64,000 nt of DNA from Metallyticus violacea. Lineage: Eukaryota > Arthropoda > Insecta > Mantodea > Metallyticidae. Shown one piece after another: positions 23,201 through 31,490 of the stretch. Every line of letters starts with the position of its first letter. Positions within the stretch are counted from its first letter, which is position 1. Under the pieces are notes generated by a model. The model was not told the DNA's origin, did not search any database, and saw only the letters and a program-made list of their open reading frames with translations. The translations under genes were made by a program, and so were the position numbers. Where the stretch lies: positions 7,815,001-7,879,000 of the forward strand of contig CM060833.1 of NCBI GenBank assembly GCA_030762175.1, read 5' to 3'.

Positions 23201-24473
23201 CCCAAGATCGCGAGTTCAATCCCGGCCAGAGTCAATGGATTTTTTCGGGACGTATGGCTTCCTTTGGAAGGGGAATAAAAACCGTGAATCCTTAATAGAA
23301 AATCCGTAAATAGAATGAGATATTTATCGGCTAAAAACATCTGAAGAAAGACTTTCTCAAACTTCTAAATATATTTTTCAAAGTTAAATTTTCAACAATG
23401 ATGTACTGAGAAATATGACATTTTATTTGTTGTAAAGTAATTTTATAGGATTTTTAAATATGCCAAAATGTATACACACTTCAAGCAAAGAAAAGGCTGT
23501 GTTAACATAACAAAACTGAATTCACACCAACAGAAAATGATCAGCACTAATCATCTTAGACTTTTACAGTTCAAATTTGCTGTTTTAATAATACGACGTA
23601 CGCTAGTTCTGCTAATCCCAGTCTCACGTGCACTCTTTAGATTTCTGCGGTGAGTACTCAAAACGTTTCAAAACCATAGCCGAGGACCCGGGGCTTGTTG
23701 TTATACGTGGTCTCCCAGATCTGCCCTTGTGAACATCGCATACGGTACCACGAGTCTCAAATTTATCTCGAATGTGTGCAATTGTTACTCGCGTTGACGG
23801 TTCTGTTCTGTACACGCGTCTCCATTGTCTTTGAACTTCAACAACATTCTCGGTTTTCCAATACAAATTAAAAATTCCTTTCCGCTGTTCAAACGATAAT
23901 CTCAGCTCCATTTTGTTGTAGCAACACTAGCATAAGTCACATCTGTTTACAGAACATCATACTACACATTATTGTTTTTTTCGATCAACTTTAAATATAT
24001 TAAATAGATATCTACTGTCAAAGTGTGTATACTTTTTTGGCATCCTCGGCTATATATATTTGACTTATGAGCGAAAGAGGTGGGTACTTAAAAGCTCTCT
24101 TGATGCATTAATGGTTTGTAAACTAAGGAAAGTGGTTCGGTGAAGGGTTTCAAATCAATGCTTTCGGTTGTTCATCACACATCTTGTCTTATAATGAAAT
24201 AACGTGATGCAGGTGAAGCAGTACTCCTACAGCACGACGGTGACAGGCGAAAACTTCACCACTGTGGGGATGGTGCGGCTGTGGTCACTGGAGAGAAACT
24301 GCAGCAGCAAGTGCGAGGCGGGCTGCATCATCATAGGCGAGCGCACCAAACTGTACGCATGCACGACTTGCTGTGACCAACAGTTCTGCAACTCTGGGCG
24401 AGGAGATGCGGTCCCCGTGGCACCGTCGCTACTGCACGGCTTTGTATTCCTGCTGACCGTGATGTTCATGTGA
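13208..24473 (+). CDS. Ly6/uPAR-type small secreted or GPI-anchored protein (three exons)
   Basis: Spliced exons 13208-13277, 22280-22449 and 24213-24473 give 501 nt: 166 residues plus stop. Phases match (1 then 0) and all borders are GT/AG. The protein has a signal peptide (about residues 1-20), a short linker, one cysteine-rich domain opening LMCFVCDS and closing ACTTCCDQQFCNSG, and a hydrophobic tail (LLHGFVFLLTVMFM) typical of a GPI signal. Insect relatives of this fold (for example quiver/sleepless, boudin, crooked) act at the cell surface in channel regulation or junction assembly. Which, if any, this matches cannot be said. The domain has 12 cysteines rather than the usual 10. The introns are about 9.0 and 1.8 kb and packed with transposons. 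Confidence 0.85.
13278..13759. other. Start of Ly6 intron 1
   Basis: Unremarkable AT-rich intron sequence before the inverted repeat array. Confidence 0.5.
13760..14960 (-). repeat. Degenerate ~142-bp tandem array, copy C (inverted)
   Basis: Same unit as 9905-11090 in reverse orientation. GCTCTAG-like boundaries lie near 13893, 14027, 14178, 14312, 14470, 14612, 14745 and 14888, spaced 133-158 bp. Conserved blocks are CAACGAAACTCGGTATAT and AAATTTAAAAATCGCTCTA. It lies in intron 1 of the Ly6 gene. Confidence 0.85.
15020..15110 (-). repeat. Inverted terminal sequence of the foldback/array family
   Basis: CCCTAGCGTTCTGTAATAAC followed by CAATTCGCTTAGTTTATGCA is the reverse complement of the terminal block at 9018 and 40629. 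With the 9018 copy it frames about 6 kb that contains exon 1 of the Ly6 gene. Confidence 0.6.
15111..16039. other. Ly6 intron 1, unassigned
   Basis: AT-rich intron sequence. Short open frames show no domain. Confidence 0.45.
16040..16830 (+). mobile_element. Possible LTR-type element fragment
   Basis: A TATA-like stretch (AATTAATATATAAGGG near 16244), a relatively GC-rich segment with AATAAAACACG near 16471, and then repeated motifs recalling the TTGGC-CCAACGTGGGGC border found after many insect LTRs (TTTGGCATCCAACATGG near 16725; TTTGGCTCATCAACGTGG near 16767). No gag or pol coding sequence follows. It could also be an unrelated repeat. Confidence 0.35.
16857..16904. repeat. (ATT)n microsatellite
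   Basis: About 15 near-perfect trinucleotide units. Confidence 0.95.
16945..17960 (+). mobile_element. Mariner relic, family 2
   Basis: Starting near MEVTKSEVRVRLRQ (16948), the HTH part can be read through stops and frameshifts. 17259-17495 reads PEQAQRRVDISRQLI... KIVTCDEKWVYYRNPDNWKQW with the first catalytic Asp. 17492-17782 reads NRNRILLQRDNARPHTAQTI with the second Asp. The tail ends near FRTIGCNGFYFED at about 17910. The frame is broken at about 17495 and elsewhere, so the copy is dead. Confidence 0.85.
18040..18830 (-). other. Unassigned Ly6 intron segment; possible CGGBP1/hAT-like fragment
   Basis: Minus-strand 18533-18288 has a short frame containing RVAEFKDIFNQDGYVLCCQ, which loosely resembles the start of CGGBP1-like, hAT-derived zinc-finger proteins. 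The second half of the finger is not convincing. A CpG-rich patch (GCCGGCCGGCCGCACGCCGG) lies at about 18770. Very tentative. Confidence 0.2.
18842..19099 (+). mobile_element. SINE-A copy 1 (tRNA-derived)
   Basis: CCGCCACGGGTGGTCGAGGT opens the tRNA-like head. The B-box region is degraded (GGCTCCGGTTCCCATC). The body follows with AGGACCGTCCT, TTTTCCAGATTTTCCTCAGT and the 3' block TCTCATGTACCATCAGTGT. It is the most diverged of the full-length copies. Confidence 0.85.
19374..19709. mobile_element. Internally deleted relative of the 38521 mariner
   Basis: The left end ACAAGTTTCCGGACTAACTT and right end AGGCCGGAAATTTAATGGTC resemble the two ends of the mariner at 38521-39712 (AAGTTTCCGGCCTAACT and GAGGCCGGAAACTTATGGAC). 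Only about 335 bp remain, and no transposase fragment was recognised inside. Confidence 0.55.
20002..20340 (+). mobile_element. SINE-A copy 2 with target-site duplication
   Basis: The body at 20015-20327 is flanked by a 13-bp direct repeat AGCGGGTGATCAC (20002-20014 and 20328-20340). The head CCGCCACGGGTGGCCGAGGT and B box GGTTCGAATCCCGCC show a tRNA-derived RNA polymerase III promoter. A (TA)n stretch at about 20192-20225 lies inside, and an A-run ends it. Confidence 0.95.
20548..21456. mobile_element. 0.9-kb inverted-repeat element (MITE-like), copy 1
   Basis: About 95-bp terminal inverted repeats begin TGACGTTACACGCAGGG and run through TGCTAGTGCAACTC, CAGTCCCGAGCGACA and CGGAGA-AGCCGAACT. 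The same repeats bound the 59838-60386 copy. The internal sequence is AT-rich and non-coding. It is inserted in the mariner transposase after the KISAR block. Superfamily unknown. Confidence 0.8.
22280..22449 (+). CDS. Ly6-type gene, exon 2
   Basis: The acceptor TTCTCCACAG is followed by two bases completing the split Val codon, then TLLNQKEHKTHLAAEKGNDL, MCFVCDSMDVGERC and FRQKCSDDRRICM. The donor is ATG|GTAAGAA (phase 0). It carries five of the domain cysteines, including the CxxC opening typical of Ly6 domains. Confidence 0.85.
22690..23160 (-). mobile_element. Mariner relic in Ly6 intron 2
   Basis: The reverse strand reads LGFHGVIIIGFLGNGKTITG near 22780-22850, the mariner FWDxxGVIxIDYLxKGKTITG block, and upstream a weak SARWV-to-DExW region with several stops. 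No ends identified. Confidence 0.65.
23187..23300 (+). mobile_element. SINE-B fragment
   Basis: AGACCCAAGATCGCGAGTTC with TTCAATCCCGGCCAG (B box) and GTATGGCTTCCTTTGGAAGG match the middle of SINE-B. The head and 3' part are missing. Confidence 0.75.
23461..24044 (-). mobile_element. Internally deleted DUF4817-type transposon, copy 3
   Basis: The ends TGCCAAAATGTATACACACT and their inverse near 24030 match copies 1 and 2. Minus-strand 23911-23624 reads MELRLSFEQRKGIFNLYW through IAHIRDKFETRGTVCDVHKG and RSGRPRITTS, so it keeps the whole HTH and linker. It then loses nearly all of the DDE core and C-terminus. Confidence 0.8.
24213..24473 (+). CDS. Ly6-type gene, exon 3 (domain end and GPI tail)
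   Basis: The acceptor CGTGATGCAG is followed in phase 0 by VKQYSYSTTVTGENFTTVGM, RNCSSKCEAGCIIIGE, YACTTCCDQQFCNSG and a hydrophobic tail, with TGA at 24471. It carries seven cysteines. NFT and NCS are possible N-glycosylation sites. GC content is clearly higher than in the flanking sequence. Confidence 0.9.
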   Translation: MKQYSYSTTVTGENFTTVGMVRLWSLERNCSSKCEAGCIIIGERTKLYACTTCCDQQFCNSGRGDAVPVAPSLLHGFVFLLTVMFM

Positions 24474-24682
24474 CCCGCTCCGACATGAGACTCGAAAAGA
24501 ACATACCACCGGACGGAACTAATTAAAGTTAGGTAACTATTTGCGTTTTCCCGGCTATCAGACACTGCTGTTCAACTTTTGCATCGAATCATATCACACT
24601 TTGGACAAGATATGGCTTAACGTCTTCCATACTAACACCACCTTTACTTACAACCCTCTTGACTGCTAATGGACGATAATGA

Positions 24683-24688
24683 AATAAA
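24683..24688 (+). terminator. Poly(A) signal of the Ly6-type gene
   Basis: AATAAA lies 210 nt downstream of the stop codon in an otherwise transposon-free 3' UTR-like stretch. Confidence 0.55.
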
Positions 24689-24842
24689 TATAATGGAGCA
24701 ATAGCCGAAGTTCCGTCTGTTGATAAAGTTACCTGACAATTTTTTTTTTTTTTCATTTCAAGGCGAGGAAAACTCTCTTACTCTTTTTCTTAACCATAGA
24801 CACTGCCATCTATTGCCACAGCAGTGAACTTTTTATGACAAT

Positions 24843-25170
24843 ATATTCATGTTTTTTCGTCGGTCCTGGTGTAGTGGTTACCATACTTGCCTCCTAAACC
24901 CAAGATCGCGGGTTCGAACCCGGCCAGGACCGATGGATTTTTTCGGGCGTAAAAATCCTAAGTATGGCTTCCTTCGGAAGGGAAGTAAAGCCGTGGGTCC
25001 CGTGTCGTACATTTACGGCACGAAAAAGAACCTCAAGCCTGAAACAGAGGCCTCTGAGCAAAATTTGTCGGCCGTTTCACGCCCTGATTTGAATGGGACG
25101 CTGATGACCTGAGCTGTTAAAGAGCGTCCATAAATAAATCATTCCAAAAAAAAAAAAATATTCATGTTTT
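24843..25170 (+). mobile_element. SINE-B copy with target-site duplication
   Basis: The 13-bp direct repeat ATATTCATGTTTT (24843-24855 and 25158-25170) flanks a body opening CGGTCCTGGTGTAGTGGTTA (A-box-like). The B box is GGTTCGAACCC, followed by CAGGACCGATGGATTTTTTC and an A-tail. The head is a tRNA-like polymerase III promoter. Confidence 0.95.
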
Positions 25171-25403
25171 ATATTTTTCTCCTTCGTGTTGCCCCTAAAA
25201 TGCATTAAAACTTTTCCTAAATAGACAGAAACATGCAAGAGAAAAATATAAACAGAAAACGAGAGAGTGATAGAGATATGGCTGGGCGAGATACGACAAG
25301 AAAAAAAAATATTAAAAATAGAAATGTTCAGTTTCCTATATATATAAGAAGTGCACTGATAACACGCTTTATTAATTAATCAATTTATTAGTATATGAGT
25401 AAT

Positions 25404-25438
<35 letters not shown>

Positions 25439-26390
25439 CTCTTCTTAGCAAACTGAAGAGAAAATCATTAACAGAGATTTGAACTGTTTTTAATCGTAAA
25501 TTAATTTCGTCATGTAATGTGGTTTGCTAAACTTCCAGATTTATTCCACTTTCCCTTTCACTCTCTCTTTCTCCAGGCAGGCCAGTATAGCGATATCTGG
25601 TGGCTAAGCGTATAATCTTTTTGCTTATAGCATATTTATCTTACATGGAAATCCAGTGCCAAGTTTAAAAAAAATATTTCATAAAGCAACACAAATCGTA
25701 TCGTTTTAGATTGACACACGGAGTTATATCCAACAAGTAAGCAGTGGGGGTTAAAAGTTATACTTACAATTAGAGCTATTTCTTTGTTTATATATAAATA
25801 TAACAATTAATGTTTAAGTTAAAAAAATCGGATAAGAAACGTTCTATAAATGTTCCATTTTCATTTTGAACAACACATGAAGAAATAAACGAAACTAAAA
25901 AAGATAAAACAACAAGAAAAAAGTTATCTGAATATCGAAGAAACGAAAAATGAAGTTAGGCATGAAAAAGAAGTGAAGAGCGTACAAAAACGTAAGGAGA
26001 CGCGAAGAAAAGACAGTAGAAAACGGAGAGAGAAAGGAATTTGAATCGAAGATGGAAAAAAAAGGAGAAAGTAAAACAAAACAAAACAGCGAGGAAATAC
26101 AAGAAAGATAACGGGTGGAAAGTGCAGAAAATATACGGAGAAGGGGGAGAGGGAGAGAGAAAAGAAACCATTTAAGTGAAGATTGTTCAGCAAGGTTAGA
26201 GAAGGAAATTAGATCAAAAAGACAACGGTAAGTGAGATAACGCTAGGGAAAAAATAGATTTCAGGGCAGGTGGAAAGAGAAGGCGAAGCAATGCTGGCTG
26301 TGTCGAATACCTCTCAAGTATAGATCATGGAGGAAAGATGCAACCCTCGGCACTGCCATCTAGTTTTACTTTTCAAATTACCGTATTTAC
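25171..26390. repeat. AT-rich spacer with A-run and purine-rich tract
   Basis: An uninterrupted A-run lies at about 25410-25434. A purine-rich plus strand spans about 25880-26300. Open frames on the opposite strand are S/F/L-rich artefacts. No gene recognised. Confidence 0.7.
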
Positions 26391-27105
26391 GCGAATCTAA
26401 TGCGCACGTTTTTGTGCAAATACAGTATTCAAGAGTGTGCTGCGCATTAGATTCCAGTGCAAATTTCATTCAAATTTATCGTTTATTACGTCATAATGCA
26501 TTGCTGCAATGCTCGACTTTGTTACATTTATTGTTGGCATATTATTGCATAAAGAGTTTAAATAGTAGGTAGTCACGACATGGAGGGCAAACAGAGAAGA
26601 ACATTTTATGATGCTACTTTCAAGTGTAAAGTAATTCTTTATGCTGAAAAAAAAATGGTAACAGAAAGGCAGGAAGGGAGTTCAATGTAGCTGAGAGTAA
26701 CGTTCCCTTGTGACGGCAACAGAAATTGACATTATTTACAACTAAAGCTTGAAGGAAGAAATTCACTGGTCCTCGCAAAGGAAGACACCCTGACATTGAA
26801 GAAAAAGTTTTGGAATCCCTACATGGAAGCAGGAAGAGCGGGCAATCTGTGACTAGTGACACCATAAGAAATAACTTTTTCTTCTTTGATTTACGCTAAC
26901 TGTCCTGACAACAGCACGAGTCATGGTTTTTGTCATACGTGCTCCAAGATGTAACAATAGTCCCTTTACTGATCGTTTTATGAAGCGGACGGGCTTATCT
27001 CTAAGCTGTAGTACCAATATGTCAAAATTCTTTTTTATGATTTTAAGTTTCAAAATTTGGGGTGCGCATTACATTCTATAGCGCATTAGATTCGGATAAA
27101 TACGG
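26391..27105 (+). mobile_element. Pogo-like element, internally deleted
   Basis: Terminal inverted repeats CCGTATTTACGCGAATCTAA and the inverse (TTAGATTCGGATAAATACGG) are flanked by TA dinucleotides (26389-26390 and 27106-27107), as expected for Tc1/mariner insertion. From 26580 a plus-strand frame reads MEGKQRRTFYDATFKCKVIL, the N-terminal CENP-B-type HTH of pogo/Tigger transposases. Traces of the second HTH follow (TGPRKGRHPDIEEKV, in a shifted frame). No DDE core remains. Length 715 bp. Confidence 0.8.
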
Positions 27106-27107
27106 TA

Positions 27108-27719
27108 TATTACAACAGTGTCGTCTTGCGACTGTTCAATTAACTACATCTGCCATCAATTCGGTTCTTGAGTTATCATTGATTAAATGAAATTACCTAA
27201 CCTTTTTTTTTTATTCGGATATGTTTAGGATGCTACATCCTATGTATGTCCTGAATAAAAAGTTGTTAGTGAAGTTCCAGAGTCAAAATGCGATCAAATA
27301 TCGTAGTTAACTCTTGTCATTTTCAGTTCAAGGTCAAGTAAATTCAGCTTTTAAAAATGTTTTAGGGCAATTTCAAATATAAATATACCATGTAATCCGT
27401 GTACTGGACGTAACAAAGAAAAAAAAATATGCATGTATCGTGTGGGAGAAGGAATAAATGGCTAATGTCATCAAGTGAGTGCTACAAAAACTATACATGC
27501 CGAACGCAGCAGTAGCGTCAAATGTTCAAGTAGTTTCCTTTCCTAATTATATTCTTTCCGCCATGATATACAAAGCCGCCATACGTAGACGCGATGGCAA
27601 TTGACCGTGCTATGCAGTTCTCGTTTCTTTCTCACGCTTGAAAGCCGGAGGGGAGGTCAGTACGCGTTTAACTCTTAAGAACGCATTGACGCGATCTTGT
27701 GTTTTGTGTGACAGTATAT
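27108..27719. other. Unassigned spacer
   Basis: Nothing recognisable. Moderately AT-rich. Confidence 0.4.
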
Positions 27720-28390
27720 CAAGTACTCATTAGGCGGCGTAATACAATGCATTAATTGCGTTAATATGACTCGCTTCAGAAATTATTCCCCAAAGGTATT
27801 TATTTACCATTTGTACATGTATACAGAATCGGCTCCTGATGTACGGAGGTTGTTTCAAGAGAAATTCCCTGATATCCAATTTCAAAGTCGAAGTTACATT
27901 CACAACGTACACAGCCACGCACAGTGCTCACAGAAAAAATGTGAGATAACAATGGACAAATGGACATGCTCTGGAACTTTTCAACTAAAAATCACTTCGA
28001 CATCTTTCTCAGCAAACGGGAATTACCTTATCCTCTATTCGAACGGTTACAACGCTAATGAAGTTAAAACCGTATAAAGTTACTATAGTGCAAGAACTTA
28101 AACCGGGTGACCCTGCATTCAGGAATAAATTTATGAATGGATTTTGAATAGTGTGCATAATGGAGAAATTGAACCTAATCTAATTTTCTTTACGGACAAA
28201 TATTGGTTCCACTTAAGTGGGTATGTTAATTCACAAAACGACCAAGACTGGAGTTCAGAAAAACCTAATTTTTGTTTAACATGAGAAGACCAAAATCACG
28301 CGCACCACACTCCTGTCTTATGCAGGGTTTCCTCGTCAAACAGATTTAAAACGTTCCTATGGAGGATTTTTCGCTTTAACCCTTATATAA
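27720..28390 (+). pseudogene. DUF4817/mariner-like transposase relic
   Basis: 27766-28077 includes SAPDVRRLFQEKFPDIQFQS, the HTH of this transposase group (usually a Y/F-QE-RFP motif). About 28070-28290, with frameshifts, reads QELKPGDPAFRNKFMNGF, then FFTDKYWFHLSGYVNSQND (first catalytic Asp; the usual DEAWFHLSGYVN). The rest of the DDE domain is missing. Confidence 0.75.
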
Positions 28391-28890
28391 TATTTTACAT
28401 ATCCTATTAATCCTTCACCTACTTTTATAAGCATAAACCGCCACTGCTTTCACAGAGTTGGAAGATATATATCTTGCAGGTAGTTTGCAGTAAACGGAGC
28501 CCTATAATCAAAGGTTGCATTTCCCGTGATCTAATCCCAGTAAAATTTTCACGAACTGATATATAACCTGTTTACTGTTTTTATATATACAAACTGTAGC
28601 ATAGATACGGCATACGAACGATGCATTTGTGTTGCTTTCACATAATACTTTCATTCTGAGTTAATTTATATTACATAAGAGTATTAATATTTGTAAACGT
28701 TTTGAAACAGTACACTTAACAACATCGACGCAAATCAAAGAAACGAAATTAAAACTTAAACTTTCCGTATTTGAGAAAAACTGAAGCCCATCACAATGAA
28801 AAGTAAAAGATTCTGTACATAAAATAACTTTGAATCCTTATATTGCATTTTATTATTAACCTGCTTCCTATTTCTCCATCATCACAACGT
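28391..28890. other. Unassigned AT-rich spacer
   Basis: No gene or repeat recognised. Confidence 0.4.
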
Positions 28891-29335
28891 GTCTTTATTA
28901 ACAGTACTATACTGGAGGTTATCATGACTTAGAACAACGAATATAGATAAATCAGTTGATACATGGCTGACCTTTATTAACAGTAATATTAATAACAGAG
29001 GCGGGCTGGACATAGAACAACGAATGTGTATAAATCAGGTGATACATGACCTACCTTTATTAACAGTATATTAATAATAGGGGTGTCCATGAATTAGAGC
29101 AGCTAATATGCATAAATCGGCAGTACTATTAATACTAAAGGTGGTCATGACACAGAACAACGAATAGTATAAATCAGTTGATAAATGATCCGATTTTCTC
29201 ACAGTAGTATTAATATTTGTGGAGATCATGACTTACAAGAACGAATGTGCATAAATCAGCTGATATATGACCCACCTTTATTAGCACCACAGGTAACTGT
29301 GACTTAAATCAGCTGATACACGATCGACCGTGAAT
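28891..29335 (+). repeat. ~82-bp minisatellite, about six diverged units
   Basis: CTTTATTAACAGT-like starts occur near 28892, 28972 and 29054. Degenerate versions occur near 29110, 29196 and 29274. Each is followed by ATCATGACTTAGAACAACGA and ATAAATCAGTTGATACATGA-like blocks. A single related stretch occurs at about 49980-50025. Confidence 0.75.
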
Positions 29336-29820
29336 GACAGACGTAAGCATGAACATTCGCTCTTATTCCGTGTGAGCAGCATCACTGGACAAACAACGTC
29401 ACAAAAGTACACTACTGCCTACTGAACAAGGCCTCTCTGTGTTTCATGCCGAGGTCAGACAAAATACACAAGGGTCTTTGTATTGAGAATCACAGCGTCA
29501 ATGATCATCCTCTCTGTCTCTCTCTCTCTCTCTCTTCTCGATATGTTTGAACTGTAGTTGGGAAAAATTGTCTATAGGAATTTTTATTTAACATGAGAAG
29601 GCCAAAATCACGTATCACGTATCGACCTTAATTAATTAATTCTATCACCTTTAAAATGTGCGTGCAACTTAAAATGAAAAAAAAAAAAAAAAACGATTTT
29701 TTTAAAATATCACTAATTTCTTAAATTATCTTTATGCACTATGCTTTACATGTTTGTAATAAGTACAACCAGCGTTTTTTTTTTACAAATAATTACAGCA
29801 GCAGCTGTATATGCACATAT
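29336..29820. other. Spacer with (TC)n run
   Basis: A TC microsatellite lies at about 29511-29535 and an A-run near 29677-29693. Otherwise unassigned. Confidence 0.5.
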
Positions 29821-30200
29821 GCATCATTATAAATGCAGTTTATATGCTGAACTAATTCGCTATGCTTTTTATTTTGAAACAATATAGAGAAAATGAAACG
29901 CAAGGGCGCTTTTTAAATTTCGATTTTGAGATATGCTGCTAATGGTCCGATTTCCCTAACTTTCAAAAATTATTTTTCTTATATTATTTAAATGATATAT
30001 ACCGAATTTATTGTGAAAAACAAATATTAGTTCCGCTAGAGCTATTTTTTTTTAAATTTGGGGTTTCAGGTAAACCCGCACTTCTATTGTCCCGATTTTC
30101 CTGGTTTAAGGGAACTATTTTTCTCGTTTTATTTAAATATTATGTAGGGAGTTTTGTTGCGAAAAACAAAAATTGCGACCGCTATAGTCATATAAATATT
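29821..30200 (+). repeat. ~142-bp repeat array, copy D (two units)
   Basis: It begins with the subterminal stretch also seen at 9831 (ATAAATGCAGTTTATATGCT). Two array units follow, with boundaries near 30035 (CCGCTAGAGC) and 30178 (CCGCTATAG). Confidence 0.7.
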
Positions 30201-30699
30201 CGTTGTCATTTTAGTTGTCTGATAAGTAGGATGAATGAAGATTTGAAGAAATTTTTCAAAAATGATTTCATGGGTATCGCCTTAATAGCTTACATTCCTT
30301 AGGAATTCGCTAAAAGTTTTCAGTGTTACTATTAAAAGCCACACCTCTCTTTACCGACTTTATCGTCGCTTGTCTCAAAATGCACTAACAGATTTTACGT
30401 GAATGGCGTTTCCTTTGAACCAATACGCATTTCTGTTTGTATTCATTTGTTTTCACTATGCACTACTGAAGATTATGTAAATCTAAGGGAGTAGGCATAG
30501 GCTGTTTTTGTGCTAAATAAAGTCGACAACACTAAGTGCCCTTTGTGCTAGACGCGGGAATACTTTCTTCCCCCCCCCCCAAAGGATTATAAATTGTTTA
30601 TTTTAGACAAAGAGAGAAACAAGTAGATAAATAAATATTAAAAAAATAGAGTAAAAAGAAAGCAGAATACATTTCCATGGTTTTCCATTTTGTTTTCAA
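30201..30699. other. Unassigned spacer upstream of ADAMTS
   Basis: AT-rich; a run of ten C near 30571-30580. No exon recognised. Confidence 0.4.
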
Positions 30700-30817
30700 C
30701 CTTTATTTCGCCATTCTGCTTGTGAATGTTTCACACTGAAGAAGTGGCTATAGTTCAGCTAGTGGCCGACAGAGCCGTGTTGTCCCTGTCTGGCTCAGCT
30801 GTCGTCCTGTCTTCAAC
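30700..30817 (+). promoter_or_regulatory. Probable 5' UTR/promoter-proximal region of ADAMTS gene
   Basis: A GC-richer segment directly upstream of the ATG at 30818 (context TTCAACATGC). No TATA box is visible. It may be 5' UTR, with a further upstream non-coding exon possible. Confidence 0.35.
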
Positions 30818-31490
30818 ATGCACAGTCTGGCTTCGCTCGCTCTGTGCCTGTCTGTGTTTGCTGTGCTGGGATGGGGTGTACAGGACACAGTCAGACATTT
30901 GCTGCAATGTGTGGAGAATGCGGACGAGTACGACGTCGTTTACCCTCGGCTGATGAACAGCAGGCGCAAGAGACACGCACTCTCAGCCTGGAACCAAAGC
31001 CAGGACCCAACGATGAGCCTGCAAGTGCAGAACTGGGTACTAGACCTGCATAGCAACCCCTACCTGTCACTGAGAGAGGGTCTAAAGGTGGAGTGGGTGG
31101 GGTCAAACCGACGCGTGGCGCTTGACAGCGGCGACTGCAGCTTCATGACTGGCACAGTTCGCGGAGAGATGTTCTCGTTAGCTGCTGTAGTGACGTGCGT
31201 CACGGGGGGTGTGACAGGCATGATCCAGGTAGGAAACAGTTCCTTCTTCATGCAACCCCTTCGCGGCTTGGCTCACTTGATGTACAAGCCCAGGGTGTTC
31301 GCGCGCCTCGACAACGATCAAGAGTTTGGGCTCCAAAGACGTAAGAGAGAATCATACCTTCAGCGAAACGCGACGGACCTGCAGGAGAACCCTCAAGAAA
31401 TCGTGGACACCATCAGAACCCGTCTGGAGACAGAGGAGGAAGTTGGATATTTTCTGGATTCCATCTGGGAGAAGGTTTCGGCCTCACAAA
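30818..31490 (+). CDS. ADAMTS: ADAMTS exon 1: signal peptide and propeptide
   Basis: [20 protein letters not shown] is the signal peptide. The propeptide block [20 protein letters not shown] ... [20 protein letters not shown] matches the M12B propeptide pattern (C-x-GxVxG, then G-GxIxxG...PL). Furin-type basic sites SRRKR (residues 49-52) and QRRKR (174-177) are present. N-glycosylation sites include NSS and NAT. The donor is CACAAA|GTAAGT, phase 1. The ATG at 30818 is the only start that gives a signal peptide in this frame. Confidence 0.9.

Noticed and set aside
30726..30953. Open frame overlapping ADAMTS exon 1 in another frame
   Set aside because: Shadow of the real exon. The 30818 frame gives a signal peptide and a propeptide block.
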